The notes beneath the pieces are model-generated. The model did no database searches. It was not told the DNA's origin and was given only the letters and a program-made list of their open reading frames with translations. The position numbers and the translations under genes were made by a program. Shown one piece after another: positions 6,503 to 13,019 of a DNA stretch of 13,019 nt; positions within the stretch are counted from its first letter, which is position 1; every line of letters starts with the position of its first letter. The DNA comes from an uncultured Sutterella sp. (GTDB taxonomy: Bacteria; Pseudomonadota; Gammaproteobacteria; Burkholderiales; Burkholderiaceae_F). The DNA lies in NCBI GenBank assembly GCA_905206365.1, contig CAJLHF010000049.1, forward strand, positions 1 through 13,019. The letters run 5' to 3'.

Positions 6503-6750
6503 GCGGAAGGCTTTGTTACGAAGGCCCGGAGGCCCGACCGAAGGACTTGTCCGCGCCCGGGGGGCGACAGGACGCTTCCGGACGGGGAGAAACGGAGCGG
6601 ACCGCAGCCGGAATACGGCGCTCGGAAAGGAGGTATGCAACGAACGACGCCCCTACCGAGCGGAAGTTTCTCCGAAGGGGAGCGCCGAGCTCTGCTATCC
6701 TTCTTCGATTCGAAACGCACCGGGCCGCCCGTTCTTGGGGCGGCAGCGCC

Positions 6751-7356
6751 ATGAAACTACTCTTCGACCTCTTTCCCGTCATTCTCTTTTTCGCGACCTT
6801 CAAGCTCTCCGAGCACTTCTCCGCGGACGCGCTCGCGCTTGCGCAGTCCGTCATGGGCGAAGGCGTCACACCCATGACGGCGCCCGTTTTCCTCGCGACC
6901 ATCGTGGCGATTCTCGCCACCTTCTGCCAGATCGGCTGGCTCAAAATCAAAGGACGGCGCGTCGAAACGATGCTCTGGATCAGCCTTGCGGTGATCGTCG
7001 TCTTCGGCGGACTCACGCTCTGGCTCAAGAACGAAATGTTCATCAAGTGGAAGCCCACGATCCTCTACTGGGTCTTCGGCTCGATCCTCGTCTACGGAAA
7101 CTTTGCGGGGCGAAATTTCATGCGCGCTCTGATGAAGAGTCAGATCGACATGCCGGATGCGGCCTGGCGCACCGTGCAGAATCTCTGGATCCTCTTTTTC
7201 GCCCTCATCGGCTGCGTCAACCTCGCGGTTGCCTATCTCTTTTCGACCGATGTCTGGGTCGACTTCAAGCTTTTCGGCCTTACCGCATTGACAATGATTT
7301 TTACAATTGGCGTTGCCTTCTACATGACGAAGCACGCGGTCGAGCGGCAGAATTGA
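6751..7356 (+). CDS. yciB: Inner-membrane protein YciB (septation protein A family), 201 aa
   Basis: YciB is a polytopic inner-membrane protein tied to cell-envelope synthesis and division; its biochemical activity is unsettled. Family signatures are plain: MKLLFDLFPVILFFATFKL at the start, VVFGGLTLWLKNEMFIKWKP at 83-102, and WVDFKLFGLTALTMIFTI at 169-186. Hydrophobic segments fall near 4-19, 46-65, 74-92, 103-118, 144-164 and 174-193. Compared with the 179-aa E. coli protein there are about 20 extra residues between the first two membrane segments (around 24-45). The ATG at 6751 matches the family start; upstream in-frame codons look non-coding. Only a loose G-rich stretch (TTGGGGCGG) stands in for a Shine-Dalgarno. 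A parvulin gene follows after 97 nt without a terminator between, so co-transcription is likely. Confidence 0.93.
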   Translation: MKLLFDLFPVILFFATFKLSEHFSADALALAQSVMGEGVTPMTAPVFLATIVAILATFCQIGWLKIKGRRVETMLWISLAVIVVFGGLTLWLKNEMFIKWKPTILYWVFGSILVYGNFAGRNFMRALMKSQIDMPDAAWRTVQNLWILFFALIGCVNLAVAYLFSTDVWVDFKLFGLTALTMIFTIGVAFYMTKHAVERQN

Positions 7357-7453
7357 AAGATCTTTATTCGGCCAATCACTCTGTGGGACCCGCGGCCGTA
7401 CTGAGGACCGCGAATTCCGTCAACCAACCCAACGTTTTTTCGGAAGCTTAAAA

Positions 7454-8236
7454 ATGGACAAGAAAGTCATCGCCCTCGGTCTTGCGGCTCTCATCACCGC
7501 CGGCACGGCCAGCGCCGAACTCAAGGCCTTCAAGGTGAACGGCGAAACCGTAACCGTTGCCGAACAGAAAGTGCTCTACGATCGCGCGATCGCTCAGGGC
7601 CAACCCGCGGGCGACGAGCTCGAACGCCAGGTGAAGAACATCCTCGTTCAGCAGAAGGTGCTCCTCCAGGAAGCCAAGAAGGCCAAGGTTGAAAATCAGG
7701 AAGCCGTCAAGCAGGCCATTGAAAACGCCCGTCAGCAGATCCTGGTGACGGCCCTCGCTCAGGACTGGGCCAAGAAGAACCCCGTCTCCGAAGCCGACCT
7801 CAAGGCCGCCTACGACCGTGAAAAGGCTGCTTACGGCGACACCGAATACCAGGTTCGTCACATCCTCGTGAAGACGGAAGACCAGGCGAAGAACCTCATC
7901 TCCCGCATCAACAAGGGTTCGGACTTCGGCAAGCTTGCCACCGAATTCTCCGAAGACACCGGCAACAAGGCTCAGGGGGGGCTCCTCGGTTGGGTCGTTC
8001 CCCGCTCCTTCGTTCCCGCCTTCGGTACGGCTTTCTCGGCGCTCAAGCCCGGTGAAGTCGCTCAGACCCCGGTTCGCACGCAATTCGGCTTCCACGTCGT
8101 GAAGCTCGAAGCGAAGCGCAAGGCCGAGCTCTTCCCCTCCTTCGAAAGCCAGAAGCCCGTTCTTCGCAACGCGCTCGCCAACCAGAAGGTTCAGGCCCAC
8201 TTCCAGGAAGTCGTGAAGGCCGCCAAGGTTCAGTAA
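7454..8236 (+). CDS. Periplasmic parvulin-type peptidyl-prolyl cis-trans isomerase, 260 aa
   Basis: Parvulins catalyse prolyl isomerisation and act as chaperones for exported proteins. A signal peptide ends after ASA at residue 21. An N-terminal helical chaperone region (about 22-125) contains a Gln/Lys-rich stretch. The parvulin domain spans about 131-221: YQVRHILVKTEDQA (catalytic-fold His136), FGKLATEFSED, QGGLLGWV, FVPAFGTAFSALKPGEV and FGFHVVKLE (His214). A short basic tail follows. The layout and length match the PpiC/SurA-like periplasmic proteins of betaproteobacteria, often called survival or foldase proteins. GGAAG at 7442-7446, 7 nt before the ATG, supports the start. It is probably co-transcribed with yciB and is ended by a strong terminator. 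In many related genomes a bolA-like gene sits between yciB and this gene; there is no room for one here. Confidence 0.93.
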   Translation: MDKKVIALGLAALITAGTASAELKAFKVNGETVTVAEQKVLYDRAIAQGQPAGDELERQVKNILVQQKVLLQEAKKAKVENQEAVKQAIENARQQILVTALAQDWAKKNPVSEADLKAAYDREKAAYGDTEYQVRHILVKTEDQAKNLISRINKGSDFGKLATEFSEDTGNKAQGGLLGWVVPRSFVPAFGTAFSALKPGEVAQTPVRTQFGFHVVKLEAKRKAELFPSFESQKPVLRNALANQKVQAHFQEVVKAAKVQ

Positions 8237-8281
8237 GTCGACTCCCCGCGCGAAGACCGGGGATCCGCTCAACTGTCTCGA

Positions 8282-8317
8282 AACGCCGTTCGTCTGAAGA
8301 CGAACGGCGTTTTTTTT
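8282..8317 (+). terminator. Intrinsic terminator of the yciB–isomerase unit
   Basis: A perfect 13-bp stem (8282-8294 with 8299-8311) closes a TGAA loop and runs into eight T (8310-8317). It starts 45 nt after the isomerase stop codon. Confidence 0.95.
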
Positions 8318-8704
8318 CGGGTATTCTTCACTTCCTTCGCGGCGCTCACGATTCTATGTGAACTGAAGCGCCGCATGGCGGCGCCCGAGAGCGTCGTCGT
8401 GAAGGAAGGAATCCGTCGGAACCTCGCGGACGAATTTACCTGGAACTCGCCGATGTCGTTTCTATCGCCCGTCAAAGTGATCTACGGTGAAAACGAGTGC
8501 CGCTTCGCCGAGGTTACGAAGCGTCAGCACGAGGTTGCGTACCGATTGGGTTGCCCTTCCCTATCTGTACAACTTCGTGCCGAGCTTCTTCTCAAATCCG
8601 AGCTAAGCCGGTTCCGTAAAGTTACGCGGAATACGGGAAAAATTCAGAAATCCATCAATTACTCGAAATCGGCGGTTGCGCAATACATTTGTTTCCTTCC
8701 TCCG
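8318..8704. other. Intergenic region with a possible dehydrogenase-gene scrap
   Basis: These 387 nt hold no convincing gene. A plus-strand frame open through 8375-8911 runs antisense into the next gene and looks like a shadow there. Within it, 8432-8494 reads EFTWNSP, then six residues, then VKVIYGEN. This recalls the N-terminus of iron-containing alcohol dehydrogenases of the BdhA/YqhD type (FTWYSPTKIIFG) with an 18-nt interruption bounded by TCGCC direct repeats at 8447 and 8465. The resemblance covers only about 15 residues. Base composition becomes AT-richer from about 8500 rightward. I see no terminator for the minus-strand gene that ends at 8705. Confidence 0.3.
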
Positions 8705-10105
8705 TCATTTCTTCTCCAGATAATTCGAGTAACTGAAGTAGTAATTGCGATTGAGCGGATTGGATTCCATCTCGCCGATTGCACGAAGCGAGAGGACGCG
8801 GAGATTCAAAATTTTCTTTCTAAGATCTTCCGTGAAATCCGGGTGCGCCTCAACAAGGTCGGCCAGTTCCAGTACCCATTGGTACTCTTCGGCCTTGTAG
8901 GCATTTTTTAAAGCCGTCTCCACGGCTTCTTGACCGCCGAGCAACTCAACAAATTTGACTGCCCTTTCCTGCTTCGAAAGCGGGTGCAGATTCATGGGAT
9001 TGCCGTCGTACCAACCGACGAGGCCACTGTAGATCGAGCGAGATGCGTTCTCCACAGTACCGTAAACCTGTCTCAACCACGGTTTATCGGAAAGATCCTC
9101 GGGCAACTTGATGTTTTGTGCGATCGTAACGGGATCTTCCATTCGACTCATACCCGCCACGGTTTGGTCATAGACCGATTGAATGGCGTTGGCATAATCG
9201 TACAATGCACCGGTTGCTTCTTTTTCTCCGATGATGGGAGACGTGTGACCGGGAACCAAAGCAACGGGCTTCAGCTCGGCCATCTTACGGTCGGATGCAG
9301 CCCATACGCGCACATCGCGGTACGGTGTTCCGCGAATTGCGTAGAGGTTGGGAAAGGCTTGGTAAAAATTATCGCCCGAGAAAAGAACGCGCTCCTCGGG
9401 CAACCAGACAAACATGGCTTCGGGGGTTTCTCCGGGAGCCTGTTCAAGATGCAACTTAATACCGGCAATCGTCGTTTCCAGGACGCCGTCAACCAAAACA
9501 TTGGGTTTTACATGTCCTTGTCCGCGATCTTTATCGTAGGTATTTGCAGGAGCAATGCCTCGATTGGTCAGTTGCGAAGAGGGGAGACCCCGACCGAACT
9601 GAAATTGACCGCGCTTCATCAAGAGCGTTCGAATGTCTGCATTTCCGCCGGTATCATCTCCCATGCCCTCCGGGCCAATAATCCGTACGGAAGCTTTGTC
9701 TGAAGCATATTCGATATATGCACTCGCGCCGCCGGTGTGATCGCCATGTGCGTGTGTATAAACGATCGCTTTGACAGGAAGCTTGACGCCACTGGCTGCC
9801 CTTAATGCATCCATGGCGTTTTTAGCGGATTTCGGTCCCATCAGAGTATCGATCATAACAACACCGTCCGATCCGACAATCATCGAAGTCGTAGCTCCGT
9901 GGAAGCCAACGGCAGTATAAACATTGTCGGCTACTTTGACGACATGCGGCTTGTCGAAGTGATGATCTTGAGAACGGATGATTTCGAGTGCCTTTTCAGG
10001 AGTCGTGAGCGTGCTCGCCGACACTGCACCAATCACGCCGAGAGGAACGAACATCCCGAAAAGGAAGTAGAAGGAACGGATATATTCGACCATTTCAGTA
10101 ACCAT
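8705..10105 (-). CDS. Exported metallo-beta-lactamase-fold protein, alkyl/aryl-sulfatase (SdsA1/BDS1)-like, 466 aa
   Basis: Type III sulfatases hydrolyse alkyl sulfate esters such as dodecyl sulfate using two zinc ions. The metal-binding motif THAHGDH is at residues 117-123. Further likely ligands are Glu229 (GETPEAMF), Asp245 (SGDN) and His287 (PGHT). The FPNLYAIRGTPYRDVRVWA segment (251-269) and the following helical part (to about 445, including GWYDGNP and FVELLGG) correspond to the alkyl-sulfatase dimerisation domain. The SCP2-like C-terminal domain of 650-aa SdsA1 is absent. A signal peptide ends after VSA (about residue 30), so the enzyme acts in the periplasm. ATG at 10105 is preferred over a TTG just before it; ATG at 10093 is also possible, and neither has a clear Shine-Dalgarno. 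Codon use is visibly more AT-rich than in all neighbours, suggesting acquisition by transfer. Sulfatase activity is inferred; another ester or lactone substrate is possible. Confidence 0.85.
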   Translation of the reverse strand: MVTEMVEYIRSFYFLFGMFVPLGVIGAVSASTLTTPEKALEIIRSQDHHFDKPHVVKVADNVYTAVGFHGATTSMIVGSDGVVMIDTLMGPKSAKNAMDALRAASGVKLPVKAIVYTHAHGDHTGGASAYIEYASDKASVRIIGPEGMGDDTGGNADIRTLLMKRGQFQFGRGLPSSQLTNRGIAPANTYDKDRGQGHVKPNVLVDGVLETTIAGIKLHLEQAPGETPEAMFVWLPEERVLFSGDNFYQAFPNLYAIRGTPYRDVRVWAASDRKMAELKPVALVPGHTSPIIGEKEATGALYDYANAIQSVYDQTVAGMSRMEDPVTIAQNIKLPEDLSDKPWLRQVYGTVENASRSIYSGLVGWYDGNPMNLHPLSKQERAVKFVELLGGQEAVETALKNAYKAEEYQWVLELADLVEAHPDFTEDLRKKILNLRVLSLRAIGEMESNPLNRNYYFSYSNYLEKK

Positions 10106-10126
10106 CAATGGTGAAACAACGTATCG

Positions 10127-10141
10127 GACATTGCCGATGTC
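10127..10141. promoter_or_regulatory. Inverted repeat ahead of the sulfatase-like gene
   Basis: GACAT-TGCCG-ATGTC is a perfect 5-bp inverted repeat lying 22 nt upstream of the preferred start codon. The position suits a repressor operator, but the arms are short. Confidence 0.25.
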
Positions 10142-10201
10142 TCATGCGAAGTTCGAGGACGGAACCGAGGCGGTATTGTGAAAACGGCACGCGAAACCAT
10201 A

Positions 10202-10270
10202 CCTTCCCGATGTCGCCGCCGATGTACGATGGCAACTCAACGACGAAAGTCGAGCGGCGGCATCGGAAGG
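10202..10270. repeat. Long imperfect inverted repeat with nested hairpin
   Basis: Arms 10202-10219 and 10254-10270 are complementary over 17 bp with one extra base and one mismatch. Inside lies a second hairpin, CGAC-GAAA-GTCG (10241-10252). The repeat is about 100 nt upstream of the sulfatase-like gene, in the gap to the Sel1 gene, and no gene is found in that gap (10106-10350). It could be a regulatory RNA structure or the scar of a small mobile element. Confidence 0.55.
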
Positions 10271-10322
10271 AATGGGGGAATGTTAAGTTGAAGCCTTCCT
10301 GCATCACCAACCGCTTTCCCCC

Positions 10323-10339
10323 AAAAATCCCTGTTGGGA
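10323..10339 (-). terminator. Weak terminator-like hairpin after the Sel1 gene
   Basis: On the minus strand TCCC-AACA-GGGA is followed directly by TTTTT, starting 12 nt after the Sel1-gene stop. A 4-bp stem is short for an efficient terminator. Confidence 0.35.
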
Positions 10340-10350
10340 CACCTCTCGAT

Positions 10351-11103
10351 TCAGGGCGTCGGATGATCTTCTAGCGACTTGAGGCCTTCGTAGATCGCGT
10401 CGAGCGTGAGCGTTTCGGCTCGCTTCAGGTCGTCGGCCGACAAGTTCCCCTTCAGGATGCGCGCATCCGCGGCGGCGTTGCGGTCGGGCTGCACGCTCTT
10501 GTCGGCGGGAGCGGCCGCGGCGTTGAAAAGCACGAGCGCGGCGACGCGGTCGTGTTCGATCCCGTCGCCCGAGAGGAGAAGGTTCGCCAAAGCAACCTGC
10601 GCTTCGGGGTAGCCGCGCATGGCGGCGCGACGGTACCACTTGGCGGCTTCGAGCGCATCCTTGGGTTTTCCGTTCCCGTAGAGGTAGTAGTCGCCCACGT
10701 TCTTTTCACCGACGGGGTTGCCTTGCTTGGCAGCCTGAAGATCCCAAACGTAGGCCTGCGGCATGTGAACGCGCACGCCCAATCCCTGACGGAAGACGTT
10801 CCCGAGCGCGAGCTGACACTCGACATCGCCGAGGTAGGCGCCCTTTTCCCACCAGTAAATGGCGGTCAGGCGCTCCGGCCCCTTGCGCCCCAGGCCCTTG
10901 AAGTACATTTCGCCGAGGTAATACATGGCCCGGGCGTCGTCCTTCGCGGCAAGGCTCTCGAATTCCTTCTGAGCGGCTTCGTATTTCTGGTTGCGAACGG
11001 CCTGAATGCCGTCTTCGATGCCGGCATGGGCCGCCGGGACGGCAAGCATCGTCGCGAGGGCCGCGGCGGCCCCAAGCACGGAAAGCGACGGAAAGCGAAT
11101 CAT
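10351..11103 (-). CDS. Exported Sel1-like (tetratricopeptide-type) repeat protein, 250 aa
   Basis: Sel1-like repeats are paired helices that build protein-binding scaffolds; the partner is not predictable here. A signal peptide MIRFPSLSVLGAAAALATML...AHA ends at residue 27, so the protein is periplasmic. Four repeat-like units follow: about 57-92 (ARAMYYLGEMYFKGLG), 93-129 (VECQLALGNVFRQGLGV), 130-164 (GEKNVGDYYLYGNG, AAKWYRRAA) and 165-198 (PEAQVALANLLLSGDGI). The C-terminal 50 residues are charged and lack repeats. The start at 11103 is chosen because it begins the signal peptide and has GAGAG about 9 nt upstream; a further 26 codons are open upstream but would bury the signal sequence. Its start is 199 nt downstream of the YihY stop on the same strand, so it may share that transcript or have its own promoter. 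Confidence 0.88.
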   Translation of the reverse strand: MIRFPSLSVLGAAAALATMLAVPAAHAGIEDGIQAVRNQKYEAAQKEFESLAAKDDARAMYYLGEMYFKGLGRKGPERLTAIYWWEKGAYLGDVECQLALGNVFRQGLGVRVHMPQAYVWDLQAAKQGNPVGEKNVGDYYLYGNGKPKDALEAAKWYRRAAMRGYPEAQVALANLLLSGDGIEHDRVAALVLFNAAAAPADKSVQPDRNAAADARILKGNLSADDLKRAETLTLDAIYEGLKSLEDHPTP

Positions 11104-11211
11104 TGGTGGTCTCTCTTTTGGATGATGGGTCCGTTCGGGCGCTCGGCCGGTCGATCCGAATACGTCGGGCGCCAAGCGCACGGAACGCGCGAAACGGACG
11201 GAATCTCGGGC

Positions 11212-11235
11212 GGGGATCCCGTTCTCGGGCTCCCC
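11212..11235. other. GC-rich hairpin between the yihY and Sel1 genes
   Basis: GGGG (11212-11215) pairs with CCCC (11232-11235) and CCCG with CGGG inside, around a TTCT loop. No T-run follows on either strand. A looser 7-bp repeat (AAGCGAA 11266-11272, TTCGCTT 11286-11292) lies nearer the yihY stop. Neither is a classical terminator, leaving read-through from yihY into the Sel1 gene possible. Confidence 0.35.
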
Positions 11236-11302
11236 GTGACCGATTCACTCTAGCACCCGTTTCTTAAGCGAAGCCTACCGTACGATTCGCTTTCGCCCTG
11301 CT

Positions 11303-12667
11303 TTACGCGCGACTCGGCGGGATGTCGGCAGATTTGTCGGCGGAGGAGTCGGCTCCCGAGTCGGAGGCGCCTTCGGGGTGGTTTTCGAAGTTCGTCCCCG
11401 CGATCAGGGCCGACAACGGGGTCTCCAGCGTGTGCTCCCGCGTCCAGGTGTCGTACCACTCGCAGAGCATCCCCTCGCCCTTCTTGGGTTGTGCCGATTC
11501 GGGACGAACGAGCGTGTTGTTCGGGTCGACCAAGAGCGAGTGGAAGGCTTCGCGAAGGGTTTTCGTTTCGGGATCGGCAAGAAGCGCCCAGGCGGGCGTC
11601 AAGCGGCGACGGCCCGTCGCGAGTTCACCGACGTAGCCCGCGTCCGCCAAACGGGATAGGATGCGACTCACGGCTTCGGGATACGAGTCGACCCGATCCG
11701 CGAGCTCTTCGACGCCGAGGGACGAACGGCCCGCGGCGCGCTCCGCCGTCAGGACCCGAAGGAGCGCCACACCCGTCAAAAAGTCGTTCCCGGTACGGTA
11801 AGAGTCCGCGTACCGTCCGGAGGTCAGAAGCGGAATCGTGGCCGTAACGGCCGCGCCCGAGAAAACGAGGATCCAGTTGACGTAGAGCCAGAGCAAAAAG
11901 ACGGGAAAGGCCACAAACGCGCCGTAGAGGGTCGAGAGAGTTCCCGCGGTCACGTAGATTTCAAAGCCCTGCTTGACGATCTGCCCCACGACCGCGACCG
12001 ACATCCCGCCCGTCAAGGCGTGGGACACAGGAACGTGGCAGTTGGGAACGAGCTTATAGAGAAGCGCGTAGCCCAGGCCCTGAAGAAGCATCTGGAAGAC
12101 CGCCAACACCCAGGTCGGAAAGAGGGACGCGCCCGCGTCCTCTCCGAAGGCAAGCTTCAGCATCTGGCCCGAGAGCGTGAGCGACAACGTGATTGCGAGC
12201 GGCGCGAGCGTCAGAAGCGCCCAGTAGATCACGGCCCGCTGCGACCACGGGCGCATCGTCCGCACCTTGAAGATGCGGTTCACGGTCACGAAGAATTTGT
12301 CGATCAAAAGGAGCGCCGTTACCGACAAGCCCCCGATACCGAAGGCACCGAGCCCCGTTGCCTGCTGACTGAAGGCGTGCAGGTACTTCACCACTACTTC
12401 GCTGTATTCGATCGGCAGAAAACTCGTGAGCACGGCCTCTTCGAGCGCGCGACGACTCGATTCGAAACTCGGAAAAGCCGCAAAAACGGCGAGCGACACC
12501 GCCAGAAGCGGCACGAGCGAAAGGAGCGTCGCAAGCGTCATCGAGGAGGCGACTTCCTGCAGTTGCGTATCGCGCATGCGGTGCGCCGCAAAAGAAAGCA
12601 CCTGTCGGGAAAGATCGAAAAGTCGGTGCGAACGCACGGCCTGCGGCACGAATCGGGAAAGAGCCAC
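11303..12667 (-). CDS. yihY: YihY/virulence-factor-BrkB family inner-membrane protein, 454 aa
   Basis: YihY proteins (formerly and wrongly called ribonuclease BN) are inner-membrane proteins of unknown activity. Family features: LQEVASSMTLATLLSLVPLLAVSLAVFAAFP (36-66), an amphipathic linker, and the late signature LYGAFVAFPVFLLWLYVNWILVFSGA (247-272). Six membrane segments fall near 42-64, 104-124, 147-168, 184-206, 216-235 and 250-280. From about 300 a cytoplasmic extension includes a winged-helix-like stretch (GVEELADRVDSYPEAVSRILSRLADAGYV), seen in long betaproteobacterial forms, then an acidic Ser-rich tail. I chose GTG at 12667: AAGGA lies 9 nt upstream, and the TATACT box lies between it and the only far-upstream alternative (TTG at 12811). 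That alternative would add 48 basic, low-complexity residues. No other gene shares its transcript upstream. Confidence 0.9.
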   Translation of the reverse strand: MALSRFVPQAVRSHRLFDLSRQVLSFAAHRMRDTQLQEVASSMTLATLLSLVPLLAVSLAVFAAFPSFESSRRALEEAVLTSFLPIEYSEVVVKYLHAFSQQATGLGAFGIGGLSVTALLLIDKFFVTVNRIFKVRTMRPWSQRAVIYWALLTLAPLAITLSLTLSGQMLKLAFGEDAGASLFPTWVLAVFQMLLQGLGYALLYKLVPNCHVPVSHALTGGMSVAVVGQIVKQGFEIYVTAGTLSTLYGAFVAFPVFLLWLYVNWILVFSGAAVTATIPLLTSGRYADSYRTGNDFLTGVALLRVLTAERAAGRSSLGVEELADRVDSYPEAVSRILSRLADAGYVGELATGRRRLTPAWALLADPETKTLREAFHSLLVDPNNTLVRPESAQPKKGEGMLCEWYDTWTREHTLETPLSALIAGTNFENHPEGASDSGADSSADKSADIPPSRA

Positions 12668-12710
12668 GTGAGAAAATCCTTTGAAAAAATCTCGAAATAT
12701 CGCGGTCCTC

Positions 12711-12716
12711 AGTATA
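12711..12716 (-). promoter_or_regulatory. Candidate -10 element for yihY
   Basis: TATACT on the minus strand matches the sigma-70 -10 consensus at 5 of 6 positions. Transcription would start about 38 nt before the GTG at 12667, which fits that start and excludes the longer frame. No good -35 is visible at 16-18 nt. Confidence 0.4.
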
Positions 12717-12874
12717 GCGGGAGCGGTTCGCGGAGCCGCACGCCTTCGTACCGACCCCGAGGTTTTTCCCGACGCTCCGTTCGGTTTTTTGAAGCTCTTC
12801 GTTCTTTTCAATCGGAAGCCCGTGAAGGCCGCAAAAGATCGCCTTCGGAGTCGAGCGCTCTCGCGGCCGGAATG

Positions 12875-12913
12875 AAAAAAACCGCAGTCCTTCCGAAAGG
12901 AAGCGACTGCGGT
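12875..12913 (-). terminator. Intrinsic terminator with no gene in front of it
   Basis: On the minus strand a 9-bp stem (12913-12905 with 12889-12881) and an inner 4-bp stem, closing a TTTC loop, run into seven T (12881-12875). It reads toward yihY and must belong to a minus-strand gene to the right, which the transposon end at 12969 separates from it. The stretch 12914-12964 holds no gene. Confidence 0.85.
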
Positions 12914-12964
12914 CGGGGCATCGGACGTTCTGTTTGAGAGCGGGAGAGGTTCGGATGCGACCCC

Positions 12965-13019
12965 TTACCCGACGTGCCGTAAAGCCTCGCCGTTCACGGC
13001 GGGGATATAAGGCACCCGC
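12965..13019 (+). mobile_element. TTAC target plus left end of an IS200/IS605 (IS608-like) element, partial
   Basis: TTAC at 12965-12968 is the IS608 target and left cleavage tetranucleotide. Twelve bases later AAAG (12981-12984) abuts a hairpin: CCTCGCCG (12985-12992) with CGGCGGGG (12997-13004), TTCA loop, one T-G wobble. Then comes ATATAAGGCAC. Outer arms GTGCC (12974-12978) and GGCAC (13011-13015) also pair. AAAG guide plus hairpin plus TTAC is the known left-end architecture. The element body runs rightward, out of the window, in the same orientation as the one at the left edge. The element proper would start at 12969. Confidence 0.75.

Larger units (their letters stand above)
6311..6750. 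other. Divergent intergenic region, M16 peptidase / yciB
   Basis: These 440 nt are GC-rich and hold no convincing gene. The plus-strand frame that runs into yciB is open from 6493, but its first 86 residues are Arg/Gly/Ser-rich with no family resemblance, and YciB proteins begin at the ATG I chose. A sequence resembling a perfect Shine-Dalgarno (AAGGAGGT, about 6627-6634) abuts an ATG with no proper spacing and leads to no recognisable product; it lies in the loop of a 6-bp GCTCGG/CCGAGC stem. The operator-like repeats and the competing hairpins are listed separately. Confidence 0.5.

Noticed and set aside
6493..6750. N-terminal extension of YciB
   Set aside because: 86 extra Arg/Gly-rich residues with no homologue pattern; family members start at the ATG at 6751 directly before the first membrane segment.
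8618..8635. Hairpin after the sulfatase-like gene as its terminator
   Set aside because: On the minus strand the T-run follows on the wrong geometry: the TTTTT lies before the stem, and the loop is too small.
12668..12811. 48-residue N-terminal extension of YihY from TTG at 12811
   Set aside because: Starts upstream of the candidate -10 box, is basic and low-complexity, and the GTG at 12667 has a good ribosome-binding site.
1..13019. CRISPR array, tRNA, rRNA or prophage
   Set aside because: No regularly spaced repeats, tRNA cloverleaf, rRNA signature or phage structural gene seen on either strand.

Overview
The window is about 62% GC (estimated by eye) and carries eight substantial protein genes in ordinary bacterial layout. 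The gene set points to a betaproteobacterium, most likely a Sutterella/Parasutterella-like member of the Burkholderiales. The clues are an exported FAD fumarate-reductase-like flavoprotein without heme, a yciB–parvulin gene pair, a long YihY with a C-terminal helix-turn-helix extension, and GC-rich codons that still favour GAA for Glu. The taxon is an inference. The enzymes and exported proteins fit an anaerobic or microaerophilic gut-type Gram-negative.

Layout, left to right: a DprA/Smf-family protein (minus); a divergent gap; an exported FAD-binding reductase (plus) with a strong terminator; a deleted IS200/IS605-family element (minus) lying between two terminators; a large exported M16 zinc peptidase (minus); a second divergent gap; yciB and a periplasmic parvulin-type prolyl isomerase (plus), then a strong terminator; an AT-richer island with an exported alkyl-sulfatase-type metallo-beta-lactamase protein (minus); an exported Sel1-repeat protein (minus); and a YihY/BrkB-family membrane protein (minus). 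Six of the eight products are exported or membrane proteins (flavoprotein, M16 peptidase, YciB, prolyl isomerase, metallo-beta-lactamase protein, YihY), and the Sel1 protein also has a signal peptide, so this is largely an envelope neighbourhood. Only yciB and the isomerase look like one operon.

The most notable structure is mobile. Both window edges carry single-strand-transposon ends of the IS200/IS605 (IS608-like) kind in the same orientation. The left edge is a right end: GAAT guide, 20-nt hairpin, TCAA cleavage tetranucleotide. The right edge is a left end: TTAC target, AAAG guide, hairpin. The overlap at each edge is about 55 nt, which suggests that the window is a whole short-read contig broken at copies of one repeated element. 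The left copy sits exactly at the dprA stop codon. If the target was TTAC, the insertion swapped a TAA stop for a TGA and changed only the last residue. A third, internally deleted relative (2847–3423) keeps both hairpin ends and a tnpB 5' fragment but has lost the nuclease part.

I see no CRISPR array, tRNA, rRNA, prophage or recognised defence operon. The metallo-beta-lactamase gene is the best candidate for horizontal acquisition.
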